Part shown: piece by piece, positions 47,481 to 57,844 of the stretch | Numbering within the stretch: the first letter of the stretch is position 1 | Layout of the letters: the number at the start of each line of letters is the position of its first letter | Origin: Mytilus edulis | Lineage: Eukaryota; Mollusca; Bivalvia; Mytilida; Mytilidae | DNA length: 64,000 bases | NCBI RefSeq assembly: GCF_963676685.1 | Contig: NC_092355.1 | Coordinates: forward strand, 75,545,176 to 75,609,175 | Direction: 5' to 3' | Program-made: the position numbers and the translations under genes | The notes under the pieces: model-generated | The model's input: only the letters and a program-made list of their open reading frames with translations | Databases searched by the model: none | What the model was told of the DNA's origin: nothing

Positions 47481-47627
47481 AGAATAACCTTACATTGTCT
47501 CTAAATATAAAAAGTTATTTGTATTGGCTCGAAACAGCTAGAAATGCTCGGCACAGCCTCGCTTTCTACCTGTTTCTAAGCCTTTTACAAATAACATTGA
47601 TATTTCGAGACAATGTATGGTTATTCT
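47481..47627. mobile_element. 147-bp foldback element
   Basis: Left arm AGAATAACCTTACATTGTCT then CTAAATAT; from the right AGAATAACCATACATTGTCT then CGAAATAT. Only about two mismatches in 28. The inner arms GTTATTTGTA/TACAAATAAC also pair, so almost the whole element folds. Confidence 0.65.
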
Positions 47628-48251
47628 ATATATACATATGTATTAACTAAAGTGGGAAGTGGGAAAAGGCAACAGTCAGGATTGAATACCTGCTTCTCAG
47701 CTTCATCTAATAAGCTTAAAATGAGTGCTACATTCCCCTTCCTTTTAAGACCATTTGTTTATTTGCATACACATGATAGTTGGGAAAATAGCAAATCTGG
47801 TTGAAATATTGTTTTTTTGTTAAAATGGAGTTTTTAACAATACTAAACATATAGACATTAGAGGAATTATAACACCACCATATCTATCTTTCCGCAATCA
47901 TATCTTTTAATTTATTATAATCATGATAATGAAGTTTAAATATTTTGCATCAATCTAACTGAAAAAGGGAACACTAAATTTCCAATGGGGTCCTGCCTAA
48001 ATTCTAGTAATTCCTAACCCTTTGCTTAGGAGAAACAATTAACTGTGGTTTTCAAAGTTTTCTTAAAGTTTCATCAAGATCTAATGGGTTCTTTCTTGAA
48101 TTCCTATCAGTTGAACAATAAAATGATGTACAGGTGCGTGTGCAGAGGAACATTTTCTGTATTTCATCTAAAAAAACTTGTGCTTCTGTTTGATTAATTT
48201 TAATTTTATCTAAAGATCAGTTACTTGCATGTGTCCATGTATAATCAGTAA

Positions 48252-48770
48252 CATAGATGCCAACCATTACGATTTTTCCGTAGTTTTTCCGATTTTGCGA
48301 TAAAAACTACGCTATTACGGTCAAAGTAGTATAGTTACGGATTCCCAATCATTGACGTTCAATTTTGTAAAACGCGGATTTTTATCATTACTTTTCCGTC
48401 CTGGTCCAGTATTTAGGAAACGCCAATGTAATGCTTCCGGTTTCTCGGGAGTTATCAACCTATTGTTGGGTAACTAACTGACTTCCGAAGAGGCAAACTT
48501 GCATTTTATTAAGTAGCTTTCCCCCTTTCTCTACTTCTCCTTGACAAAAAAAAATGTTTGAGTCGAGAACATCTGAACAATCAATGAATGGAATACATAC
48601 TACAGACAACATGTTAAATGACAAATTTTAGTGTACATCACTGTGCAACCACTCGTCAGTAATTTTTATTGGTAAATGCACGTTTATGAATGATTACTGA
48701 AAACTTTTCAAAAATACGGAAAATTTGATAGTTTGTTACTGATTGTGTCAAAAGGGGGTTGGCATCTATG
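48252..48770. mobile_element. 519-bp TIR element with 6-bp duplication
   Basis: Perfect 14-bp ends CATAGATGCCAACC and GGTTGGCATCTATG. CAGTAA is directly adjacent on both sides (48246-48251, 48771-48776). Subterminal regions are rich in TTTTTCCG/TACGG. No ORF. A 6-bp duplication is unusual; Dada and some other superfamilies make 6-7 bp. Confidence 0.7.
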
Positions 48771-49010
48771 CAGTAATCAATTAAACCCAAGTGCCTTTCT
48801 AAAAATATTATGAGTCACACCTTACTAAGGCTTCATTCTAGTTCTTTATTTAGTAGATAGTGAAAAATGTCAGCAGCTTGGCTATGATAAGTTATTATGT
48901 GGCATATAACAAATGCTTATTACCTTTTTGGGGCGTAAGCTGAAATTATACACAGTAACATGTAGTAAGAAAATTTTCATTTTTAAATTTATTTTTTGTT
49001 TATTTGATAG

Positions 49011-49089
49011 GAAACTTTTGGAGTACACTCAACTAGACCAGAATTAGCATGTCCATCATCTTCAGTTTTGCAACAGTTGGAAGACAGAG
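49011..49089 (+). CDS. KDZ-like gene, exon 1 (or 2)
   Basis: A 79-nt exon with acceptor TATTTGATAG and donor AGAG then GTAATT. It codes ETFGVHSTRPELACPSSSVL and QQLEDR and ends in phase 1, which the next exon (AA TGG) completes as Glu-Trp. No start codon lies in it. Confidence 0.6.
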
Positions 49090-52000
49090 GTAATTCATGA
49101 ATAACATAAATTGTAGAAATATATGTCATGTATGTGCAGTATTTTTAATTGGTTTTTTTTTTATATTGATAGCATTACTATATATTTATTAAACTTGAAA
49201 CAAAAAAGATAAACAATTCATTTTCTGAGTAAAATCAGCACAAAAACTTATCTAACTGACATGTCAATGTTCTACATGATATAAGGTTAACAAACATATC
49301 ATCTTTCATTTATTTTAAATGGTTTTATTATTGCAAAAATCTTTACATTTTTTAAATGAAATTCATGTTGCTTCTAGGTAAAAAAATATATTGTTAAAAT
49401 GAATAAGTAAACTGTATAAATCAAAATTCATTGTAGAATGGAAAGTCAGCTTAAAGAAGAATCTAGAAATTGCCTCAAGAGCTGTGTATCTAGAAGGAAA
49501 ATGTTCTGAATCTTTGGCCGCTGCTGACTTCACTTCACCAGAAACACCGTTTTTATTTCAGTTAGAGAAAACCATGTTAGATCTGTCATCACCCTCCCTT
49601 ACTGATGGAGAGTTTTACTGCTCCTTCTTCAAGCTTGATGATGTTTACTACTGTAGATTTTTTGAAAGTGGAGTTCTTCAGGGATATTTCTTATCTGAGG
49701 GTATGTTTCATTATTGTTCATATCTACATGTACCATGTAAATTCATACACAGTGATCTACACAATCATGACAATTGTCCTTAGTTTTTTCCCATTGAGTT
49801 TTTTTTACTTTTTTACATTGTTTTCATATTTGTAATATGTCTATGTTATAACATTATTTGAGTAAGGTGTGCAATTAATCTAAAAAAAATAAGGAATTAA
49901 ACATTCCTTAAAGTATAAACTATTTATCATATGATTAATCATGGTTCTTAGCCATACAACTCATGATTATCATGTTTTTCAGGTATTTATATTTTTGAAG
50001 GAAACTCATTTATATCAGTTCTAGAGCAGTTTTCACTATCAACATTATACAATTCAATGCCTCTAAAAATGTTAACACATCATGCAGTTTTATAACAGGT
50101 CCTGTTAACATACCATGATTGTGAATAAGGAAATCTAGAAAAAAAAGTTAATAGTGAATAAAACTGATGAATATTTTTTTTTTTTTACAAATTCTGCATA
50201 GTGTTAAGATAAATTTGTCGAATCAGTAACATTTAGCATTATTTCAATTTGTGAAAAAATATATTTATTCATTGTTGTAACATTTACAGAAATAAGTTTC
50301 TTATTTTTTGTCACTAGGAATGTCTCAGCTTAAAAATTATTTTGAGGAACATCGTTTGGATATGACAAAACTGGTTTGGTTGCAAGTTTCCACTCAAGAT
50401 GATATAAAGCAGTACCACAGAAGATACACCCTTAAGTTAGAAAGAAAAAGAAGTCATCATTCTTTAAGCAAGTTTACTATTTTAAAATATACACTGAATA
50501 AAGACAACTACATTGGTCATAATTCCATGTTCAGCCTCAAAATTGATAAGCTTCATAGATGGTACCAAACTATGGAGAAAGATGAAACATAGAAGACAAT
50601 TTATGATAAATAAAAAAATAAAGCCATAAGCAAGTAAAACATAAATAGACATACATAATTATATATGAACAGCACATAAAAAACTTTGAGCTTTTTATAA
50701 TACAAATGATATGATTTATAAGCTGCTTCCAATAATTTATTTTTTCTATTTTTAAAGAGGATTGTGATTTAAGTTATTAAGAATAGTCTGCATATGCATG
50801 CTCCAATTTGAATTTTGTAAAATGGGAGCTTCAGCAGTTTAGTGATTTAATGTGATAATTATCCTGTCAACATTGAGGTTGTAAGTTTGAACCCAGCAAG
50901 GTATGTTTAACCTGGACCTACATGTTAAAGCTAATTAGGGCGAGTCAACAACAGCAATCAATCATCTGATAAGAGATATTTCTCTAGTGTATTTTTTCTA
51001 GATAATATTCTCATTCAAAAACACTATTCTGTCCTCAACAGCAGTTACACCATAATTTTATAATGTTAGTTTCAAAGAATGAGATTATTGTTTATTATTG
51101 TAGGTAATCCTGGTTCAGATACTGGAAGACGATACGTCAACCTGCTTGAAAGAAATAAAACCAGTATTCTTAATTCACACAGAAAGTTGATGGCAAAGGC
51201 GCAAACCTCAACAGAATCCTGCCAGTTACTAGGAACAGTGGTAAATGTTATCAAACATAACTCGCACAAAGAAAACAATACTCAAAAAGCCAGGTATAAT
51301 TGAGATCTTCAGAATTGAAACTTGTATCAATTAATGTTCTTAGTTTTTCTCTAAGGAATACTTGTTAAAATTAGATATAAATTTATCTTTTTATTCAGTT
51401 TGAAATTTTCAACTATGTATTTATTTATTTTATTGCAGGAGTAATTGAAGAAAAATATTATTGGTTTAAAAGTTTAGTGTGTAAATGAAAAAAAAAAATG
51501 ACACTTTGAATCTATATACATGATATACTTACCATACTTTTGTTATGCCCCTGCTTTAGGGTGAAAGAAGCATTGTGTGTTACCTTTTACAGTCCATCCA
51601 TCCATCCCAATTTTTATTTCTGCTCTCTCTAACTTAAGTTTTACTCATCCAATTCTTGTGATACTCATACACAATGATAAGAACCACAGCATGCAGACAA
51701 TAGCAAAATATGAGAAGGTGTATTTTTGTCCTCAAACATTCTATTTTACTAATTATGTAATTTAAGCTGTTTTCTCTCCTATTGTGGAATAGCTTTTAAC
51801 ATTGTTTATTAATATGTTTAATTGTTCTGAAAAATATAATGCAAGTTTAAGAAAAATGAACATCAAAAAGAAATGTAAATACATTTTTAGCTCACCTGGC
51901 CCGAAGGGTTGCTGCCCCTGAATTGGTAATTTTAAGGAAATTTTGCTGTTTTTGGTTATTATCTTGAATATTATTATAGATAGAGATAAACTGTAAACAG

Positions 52001-55000
52001 CAATAATGTACAGCAAAGTAAGACCTAAAAAGAAGTCAACATGACCAAAATGGTCAATTGACCCCTAAGGAGTTATTGCCCTTTATATAGTCATTTTTTT
52101 TTTAACAGTTTCACAAAATTTGTAAAATTTTACTAACATTTTCCACTGTAACTACTGGGTCAAGTTCATTATAGATAGGGATAATTGTAAGCAGCAAGAA
52201 TGTTCAGTTAAGTAAGATCTACAAACACATCACCATCACCAAACCACAATTTTGTCTTGAATCCATCTGTGTCCTTTGTTTAGTATTCACATAGACCAAG
52301 GTGAGCCTCTAGTTGTTTATCAGATAAGAAAAAAATATTTAATGTATTTGTTTTTGATATATATATGCTATTAAAGGAGAATCTTTGAGACCAGTTTAAC
52401 ATGTTAAAAAAAAGATACTTTACAGTTATATTATTTCATATATTAAATTTTATATTTGTAGAATATTATATTTTCAGTTGTCTGAAATTTTAACCTAAAA
52501 CATATCTACCGTAATATGATTGAAACTAAATATTTCTTTTGTAGATTTCTCGAAGCCTCAGGAGTCTTTCATCCTATTCTCCATATATGGGAAAATACCA
52601 TACATAACTACCGTTCTAAAGGAGTCCCTGTTGAGAATCCAGAATTTAAATTTATTTTTGATCCACCATCCAGCTCAAAATACACATTATATGACCAGTG
52701 CAAAATTATTTCCTGCCTACCAAATGACCACTATTGGAATGAGGGAACCCATGCTCATGTTGGCTATGGTAGAATGTTATCTATCCGCGATTCTACTGAG
52801 AAATATAAGCCTGCTTCTCTTCGTAATCTGATACTTTACCATCACAGAGAATCCAACTACTCTGCTATTTTTAGATTAGTTGACAAATTTCGTAACCCAG
52901 AGTCTTCCCCAGCAAATTCGCGCCAGAACATCAATGACGACAACATCAACATTGGGGAAAATATGCAAAATTCTACTCCGAGACAAGTAAGACCTAAACG
53001 CAAAGCTTTAAATGAAGAGGATATTTTAAGAAACCTTCGAACTGTTAATCCTCTCTTTACAACACACAACAGGGCTTCAGACAATTCCTTGTATGAAAAG
53101 TACAAAACAGCACAACCTGAAACTGGAGGTTTATTTTGGCGTGTTCACGAATCAGATATCGATGTGCTCTGTTTGAATGACGTCAACATGACCACTGGAT
53201 GTTTAATGGAGTCATCTTTTGTTCACATGACAAGGAGAAATGTTGGGAATGTCAACGTATACCATTGCACATGTACACTCTTTGCAACTTTATTACAGCT
53301 CGCAACATTAGATGAACAGCCTGACACAGAAATAGATTCTATTAACATCAAATGCTGCCATATAAGGTATTTCAAAGAAATTATTGAACCTGATTATCCC
53401 ATCTACTTCAGCACAGAAGTTTTTACATCACCAACAAAATCTCAGAAAAGTATAATGTTATCTTTGGCTGCTTTACAAAAGCCTGTAATTTTACTTCTGT
53501 CTTCTCTTCGAACAAAAAAATTTTCAGTTGTACCAAACAGTAGTGAAGATTGTAAGTTTGTGAATGTTTCCAGAAACCGTGTATCATGCCAGTCTGGTGA
53601 ATGTAGTGCCATTTACAGTTTTTCTACTCGTAAAGTCATATACTTGTGCGAAACAAGTAATGTTTGTCCTCATCTGCAGGCAATGAAAGACCACAAAAAT
53701 TTATGGATGAATGGTAATGATATTGAAGAAGACATTGAAGATGAAGATGAGGAAGCATTTATTGATAATGAGGAAGATGAGAATGATTTGGAGGATACTT
53801 TTCAACCAGAAACTACTCAAACAAAGAGGGTAAGTTACAAACTACAATCATTAAACCAAAGCAGATATATCTAATTAATAGACAAGAATAACACCGTTCA
53901 CTCAAACTTTTAATCAAATTGAATTTGCCAACGTTGGAAATAACATGCAATTACCAACTAAATGCCTACAACACAAACATTTCCTTGATGGACCAAAAAT
54001 CGTTTTTAAATGAACATAAATACAATAACTGATACAATTGCCCATAAAGTATGATTTTACCTGACTAAAAAGGTTAATCTAAAAAAAATATGGAAGAAAT
54101 AATTCACATCATGATGTCAGTTTTTTCGTATAGTGCTACATACTTTATTTTGTCTGTTATGTTATATTTATTAAATATGTTCACATTTTGTTTTCAGACA
54201 AATTTTTTTAATCCGGCAACAGGACTTTGGGATTTCCCAAGTTTGAGTGAGCACAGACCCAAGGAGGAAGATGATCCAGCCTTACAACGAGCAATTAAAA
54301 AAAGATTAGCTGTATTTGATGGTGCAGAAGGAGTTGTTCGAGACACTAAAGGGTATTTGACCGGAAACAATCCACTTGTACTCTTTCCTCCTGTATTAGA
54401 AGATGGATGTCTTTGTGGGGTAATTTTTTTCTCTATTAAATTTCTACTACAAAATTCTGCGCTAAATGTCACAAATTATATTAGTGCAAAATATAACAAA
54501 ATTGGAAAACAAAGAATGATGGGTTTTCATCCATGACCAAAAAAATCCAGTACACATAAAAAAAACGGTACTATTATTGCTGTTCTTTATCTGAAAGGAC
54601 CAGTGAGGCCTTCAACACAAACAAACAAAAAAAAACAAAAAAAGATCACCTCAATGCAAGTTGAAGATGGCCCCTAGCACTGGCTTGAAAGGAATTCTTT
54701 GAAAAAATGATTAGTTGTAACACATCCTAATCAGTCCTGGTCAAAAAAGGACATACTGGAAAGTAGTACATATTTAAAACAAAATAGTTTCTACAGAGAA
54801 AGGTAAAACTTGTGTAGAATAAATTTATGTAATTAAGGTATCAGATGAAAGGTGAAGGATTGGTGATCCTTGTAGAACATACAATTTACTGATAATTTTG
54901 AATAATACAAAAATATATGAATGGTTCTAAAATTAAGGGCATGTATATTATCACTGGACTAGTATATATTTGTTTAGGGGCCAGCTGAAGGACGCCTCCG

Positions 55001-57843
55001 GGTGCGGGAATTTCTCGCTAAATTGAAGACCTGTTGGTGACCCTCTGCTGTTGTTTTTTATTTGGTCGGGTTGTTGTCTCTTTGACACATTCCCCATTTC
55101 CATTCTCAATTTTATAGCCTGTTTCTCAAATATAAAGTGCCTGGTTTGGTGTATCCGAAATTCTAATAACCAGTGCAGTATGCCTGATTTGTAATTGTTA
55201 TAAACATTATATGGACAGACTAGATATACATTATTGTTTAAGAGTATCTTAACTAACTCAGCTTCTATGGCAAAATATTTACATGTTATTTAGATTTTAG
55301 AATGAAATATCTCGCCAAATTATTTAAAAGGTAATGAGTTGCATTGTAAAAATTAGTAAATAACAGTTATTAGATTGAACCTTTGACAGTTTTAAATAAA
55401 AAAATCTATAATGTCAGATTGCATGAATATCTCAACATTTTATATTTTTTTATTTTTCTGCTTAGTGTTTTCATGTCTAATAAAATGCTTTTAATTAAAG
55501 GCCGGCTACTCTGATGATGACCATCCAAACGGGGCATTGACCGAGGTGAAGTACAGGACAGTGGTGTATTTGACTAACGGACCAGCTAGATTTGAAGTGA
55601 GAATGTTTTTTAAGTCTTGAGCCATTTTAAATTTAAGAACTATGTGTGCTTTCATTTGTTTTTAATTATAAACAAGTTTAATGAAATTAAAAAGACTTTA
55701 AATTTTTGTAGATACTACAATTTTCAATTTAATTTTTATAATTTGCCTATCTCATTGTTTTTCTTAATATCATTCATATCATTGATGAGACAAACAATTA
55801 ATAGTGCAGATCCAGTGAGGTTATTCATTTCTCAATTTTTAAATTCCAGTGTGGGCCCTATACAAAGTAATTAAAAATTGTTTATTTTGTTTTAAAGTGT
55901 TATATAAATGAATGTGTAGTGCAGGTAGTGTTCAGACCTACAAAATTTCATTTTAAAAAAACAAGTTTATCCGACAAAATGCTCCTAACAATCGATTCCA
56001 AGAAATATTTTATATGACCCTTACCTGTATAAATTCACTATTTCTTTTATGCAATTATTAGTATGAACATAGTTAAATCAAAAGTTATGATACTTTATTT
56101 TAAACAGTATATTTCCTATTCAACTGATGTAGAAATAATATACAGATACTTGAATTCCCTGATGAATCAGAAACAGATCTATATTTTGGCTTAAACTATT
56201 TAGAAAAAAAATGCAATTTGCTTTTCCTTCTTTTTCAGGTACTTGGTAGGAATTGCTTGGCAGCAAATGCAGAGTGCCAAGTTCAATATGGTGGATCTTC
56301 AGACAGCCTCCATTTTCTTTCAAAGGAAACTGCTGCAGGAGATGAGATTGGCTGGGATTTTGTATATCATGCATTGAACACTCATGTCACTTTCAGTGCA
56401 TATTGCAAAATCATGAGCAAAAAATACAGGAGAAATTTTCTTAATTCAGCTAAATTTATGTCCCCTCAAACATTCATTGCTTGGTGGTTTTCATGGAGTA
56501 GTAAATTCAAGACTGATTTCAGAAAGCCTTGTTCTATCTGCAAATACAACCCAAAATTCTTAGCATGTGATGGCACTAAAATTGGTATTAGCTTTAAAAA
56601 TGCAGATACAGATCCAATAGAAAAACCAACTTCAACAGAAAAAATTGACCCATGTCACAGAAGAAATGATCGTTGTTTCTTGAATTTCAATAGCGAAGAA
56701 CAACCGGATGCTATAATAAGAAAATGCAGAGATCACCTTGCATACACATCAAAAAAAGCACTTGGACAATTAAATCAGACATTAGAATTTGAAGAAGAAC
56801 TCATTAGAAATACACTCCTTATTGAAACAGTTTCTGGTCAGTGTTCAAACATCATGCGCAAATTTGTATGTAATGAGTATCATGAGTCCGTACAGAAAAA
56901 ATTAGCAGTAATATTCAAGTTTTTGTCAACAAATCATTCTTTGTCATCATTGATTCCTTTTCGCTACACAGATCTTTTGGATTCTATTTTGTTGGAATTG
57001 AGAACATCTACACAAAACCACAGAATAAATTTGATATCTGATTTTTCTCCAGAAATTCGTGATACTTTATATGCTGCTTTACCTTATGAACAGTCATTTT
57101 CTGATGTTATTTCTTTATTTCAGTATCTTGTCCTAAGAATCCAACGTATAAGAGAAAAGAATAAAGATCCAGCTCCTGCAGTCCGTCAGCCATCTACGTA
57201 CAATCCTGAAAGATATGGTGCAGCTTACTACTTTACACCCAGTGGAGAGAAGCTTAGAGACATTCCAATTTATACCATGAATGAAAATGCACATTCAAAG
57301 AATTATGATGACCCACCTACTAGGTCTGATGAGCAGTGTAATAAGATATACCCCGAGGTCTCCAGACGTGGTACTACCTACTTATTTCTTTGGTTTGACC
57401 CTAAGCACTATGGTCATTGTTATGGTTTTCATATCATTCCAGGATCTGAAGGGAGGAAAGACCCTTTCTCTTCTGCCTATTCATACTTAGAACATGCTCC
57501 AGAAGAGGTATTTTATGATTTTTCATGTCAGTTTGAGGAGTACTGTCTGAACAGGGAACCTGGTTTCTGGGAGAATACCCGATTTTGGCACGATTTATTT
57601 CATGGCTACAGTCACAAATGCCCTTTCTGCTACAAATCCCAGAGAATTTGTCCATTGCAGGGCTTGAACACGGAAATATGTGAGCAGTTCAACTCATTCA
57701 TTCAGAAAATCAAATATTCTGCCAGATCTATGTCATTGGGAAAATTTTGCTTTTACCTTCAATACATGATTCATCAGTGGTGTGAAATGAAACGCTCGTC
57801 ATTTGAACAGAGATGTGATATAGCAGCTGCATATTTAGCCTGA
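49011..57843 (+). CDS. KDZ-transposase-related / HMGXB3-like protein gene
   Basis: Spliced model, exons: 49011-49089, 49437-49700, 50318 to about 50590, 51104-51293, 52545-53829, 54198-54419, 55501-55596 and 56239-57843 (stop TGA at 57841). Phases agree at every junction except exon 3 to 4, which is unresolved. The product is about 1300 aa. The N-terminal third is unrecognised. Exon 5 holds Cys/His clusters (VYHCTCTLF, IKCCHIRYF, YLCETSNVCPHL) and an acidic stretch. The last exon has the transposase-like core: CDGTKIG, FYDFSCQFEEYC, HDLFHGYSHKCPFC and NTEICEQFN. These match my knowledge of KDZ (Kyakuja/Dileera/Zisupton) transposases with CxC clusters and of animal HMGXB3-type proteins built from them. 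The frame is intact over 8 exons and introns hold unrelated repeats, which fits a host gene better than a young mobile copy. Location is presumably nuclear; catalysis is unproven. Confidence 0.72.
49437..49700 (+). CDS. KDZ-like gene, exon 2
   Basis: A 264-nt exon with acceptor TTGTAG and donor GAGG then GTATGT. It codes WKVSLKKNLEIASRAVYLEG, then a region ending VLQGYFLSEG. The short segment FYCSFFKLDDVYYCRFFESG is aromatic-rich with two Cys. No family recognised. Confidence 0.65.
50318..50592 (+). CDS. KDZ-like gene, exon 3, 3' end unresolved
   Basis: Acceptor TTGTCACTAG. The phase-1 entry completes Gly and then codes MSQLKNYFEEHRLDMTKLVW and onward to TMEKDET and TAG (50590-50592). To join exon 4 the donor must be phase 1, but the GT sites in that phase (in CGT, AGT and GGT codons) are weak. 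Either a weak donor, a missed small exon, or a premature stop is present. Confidence 0.5.
50820..51000 (+). mobile_element. Possible tRNA-derived SINE in an intron
   Basis: CTGTCAACATTGAGGTTGTA followed by AGTTTGAACCC resembles the anticodon-to-T arm part of a tRNA, with a B box differing little from GGTTCGAATCC. The A box is poor. No poly(A) tail is obvious. Confidence 0.3.
51104..51293 (+). CDS. KDZ-like gene, exon 4
   Basis: A 190-nt exon with acceptor TTTATTATTGTAG and donor CCAG then GTATAA. It codes GNPGSDTGRRYVNLLERNKT and continues to NTQKAR. It enters in phase 1 and leaves in phase 2, matching exon 5 (AG + A = Arg). Confidence 0.6.
51889..52312 (+). repeat. AGCTCACCTGG dispersed repeat in KDZ-like intron
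   Basis: Starts AGCTCACCTGGCCCGAAGGG, carries AATGGTCAATTGACCCCTAA and ends CAAGGTGAGCCTCTAG. A longer copy in reverse lies at 63048-63794. Common in bivalves as I know it; noncoding. Confidence 0.6.
52545..53829 (+). CDS. KDZ-like gene, exon 5 with Cys/His clusters
   Basis: A 1285-nt exon with acceptor TTCTTTTGTAG and donor GAGG then GTAAGT, 428 codons. It starts FLEASGVFHPILHIWENTIH. A basic patch (RPKRKALNEEDILR) lies near the first third. Cys-rich motifs follow: YHCTCTLF, KCCHIRYF, CQSGECS and LCETSNVCPHLQ; the last ends C-x-H like a SWIM finger. The end is very acidic (EEDIEDEDEEAF), which could serve in chromatin or protein contacts. These clusters fit the CxC-type modules that accompany KDZ transposases. 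Confidence 0.75.
53880..54190. other. KDZ-like gene intron 5
   Basis: Plain AT-rich intron with a pyrimidine-rich end before the acceptor at 54197. Nothing else seen. Confidence 0.5.
54198..54419 (+). CDS. KDZ-like gene, exon 6
   Basis: A 222-nt phase-0 exon with acceptor TTTTGTTTTCAG and donor GGG then GTAATT. It codes TNFFNPATGLWDFPSLSEHR through VLEDGCLCG. Phase 0 on both sides. Confidence 0.7.
54975..55115 (-). repeat. Dispersed repeat in KDZ-like intron 6
   Basis: GGGGCCAGCTGAAGGACGCC, CCGGGTGCGGGAATTTCTCG and TCGGGTTGTTGTCTCTTTGA: the reverse of the repeat at 6340-6480. Confidence 0.6.
55501..55596 (+). CDS. KDZ-like gene, exon 7
   Basis: A 96-nt phase-0 exon with acceptor TTAATTAAAG and donor GAA then GTGAGA. 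It codes AGYSDDDHPNGALTEVKYRT and VVYLTNGPARFE. The strand-like VKYRTVVYLTNG leads straight into the next exon. Confidence 0.68.
56239..57843 (+). CDS. KDZ-like gene, terminal transposase-core exon
   Basis: A 1605-nt exon with acceptor TTCTTTTTCAG, ending TGA. Candidate catalytic residues: Asp 56569-56571 in LACDGTKIGIS, Asp 57517-57519 in VFYDFSCQFEEYC, and Glu 57673-57675 in NTEICEQFNSF. That is 316 residues between the two Asp and 52 from the second Asp to Glu. Zinc-type clusters CSICKYN and HGYSHKCPFCYK sit near the first and second Asp. The HDLFHGYSHKC signature and the N-x-E-x-x-E-Q-x-N box are the strongest family marks. The exon has no frameshift or internal stop. Confidence 0.8.
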   Translation, partial: VLGRNCLAANAECQVQYGGSSDSLHFLSKETAAGDEIGWDFVYHALNTHVTFSAYCKIMSKKYRRNFLNSAKFMSPQTFIAWWFSWSSKFKTDFRKPCSICKYNPKFLACDGTKIGISFKNADTDPIEKPTSTEKIDPCHRRNDRCFLNFNSEEQPDAIIRKCRDHLAYTSKKALGQLNQTLEFEEELIRNTLLIETVSGQCSNIMRKFVCNEYHESVQKKLAVIFKFLSTNHSLSSLIPFRYTDLLDSILLELRTSTQNHRINLISDFSPEIRDTLYAALPYEQSFSDVISLFQYLVLRIQRIREKNKDPAPAVRQPSTYNPERYGAAYYFTPSGEKLRDIPIYTMNENAHSKNYDDPPTRSDEQCNKIYPEVSRRGTTYLFLWFDPKHYGHCYGFHIIPGSEGRKDPFSSAYSYLEHAPEEVFYDFSCQFEEYCLNREPGFWENTRFWHDLFHGYSHKCPFCYKSQRICPLQGLNTEICEQFNSFIQKIKYSARSMSLGKFCFYLQYMIHQWCEMKRSSFEQRCDIAAAYLA

Positions 57844-57844
57844 A

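Noticed and set aside
57434-57655. Minus and shifted frames over the KDZ core (also 57281-57490, 54194-54472, 52857-53105)
   Set aside because: Shadows of the plus-strand coding exons.
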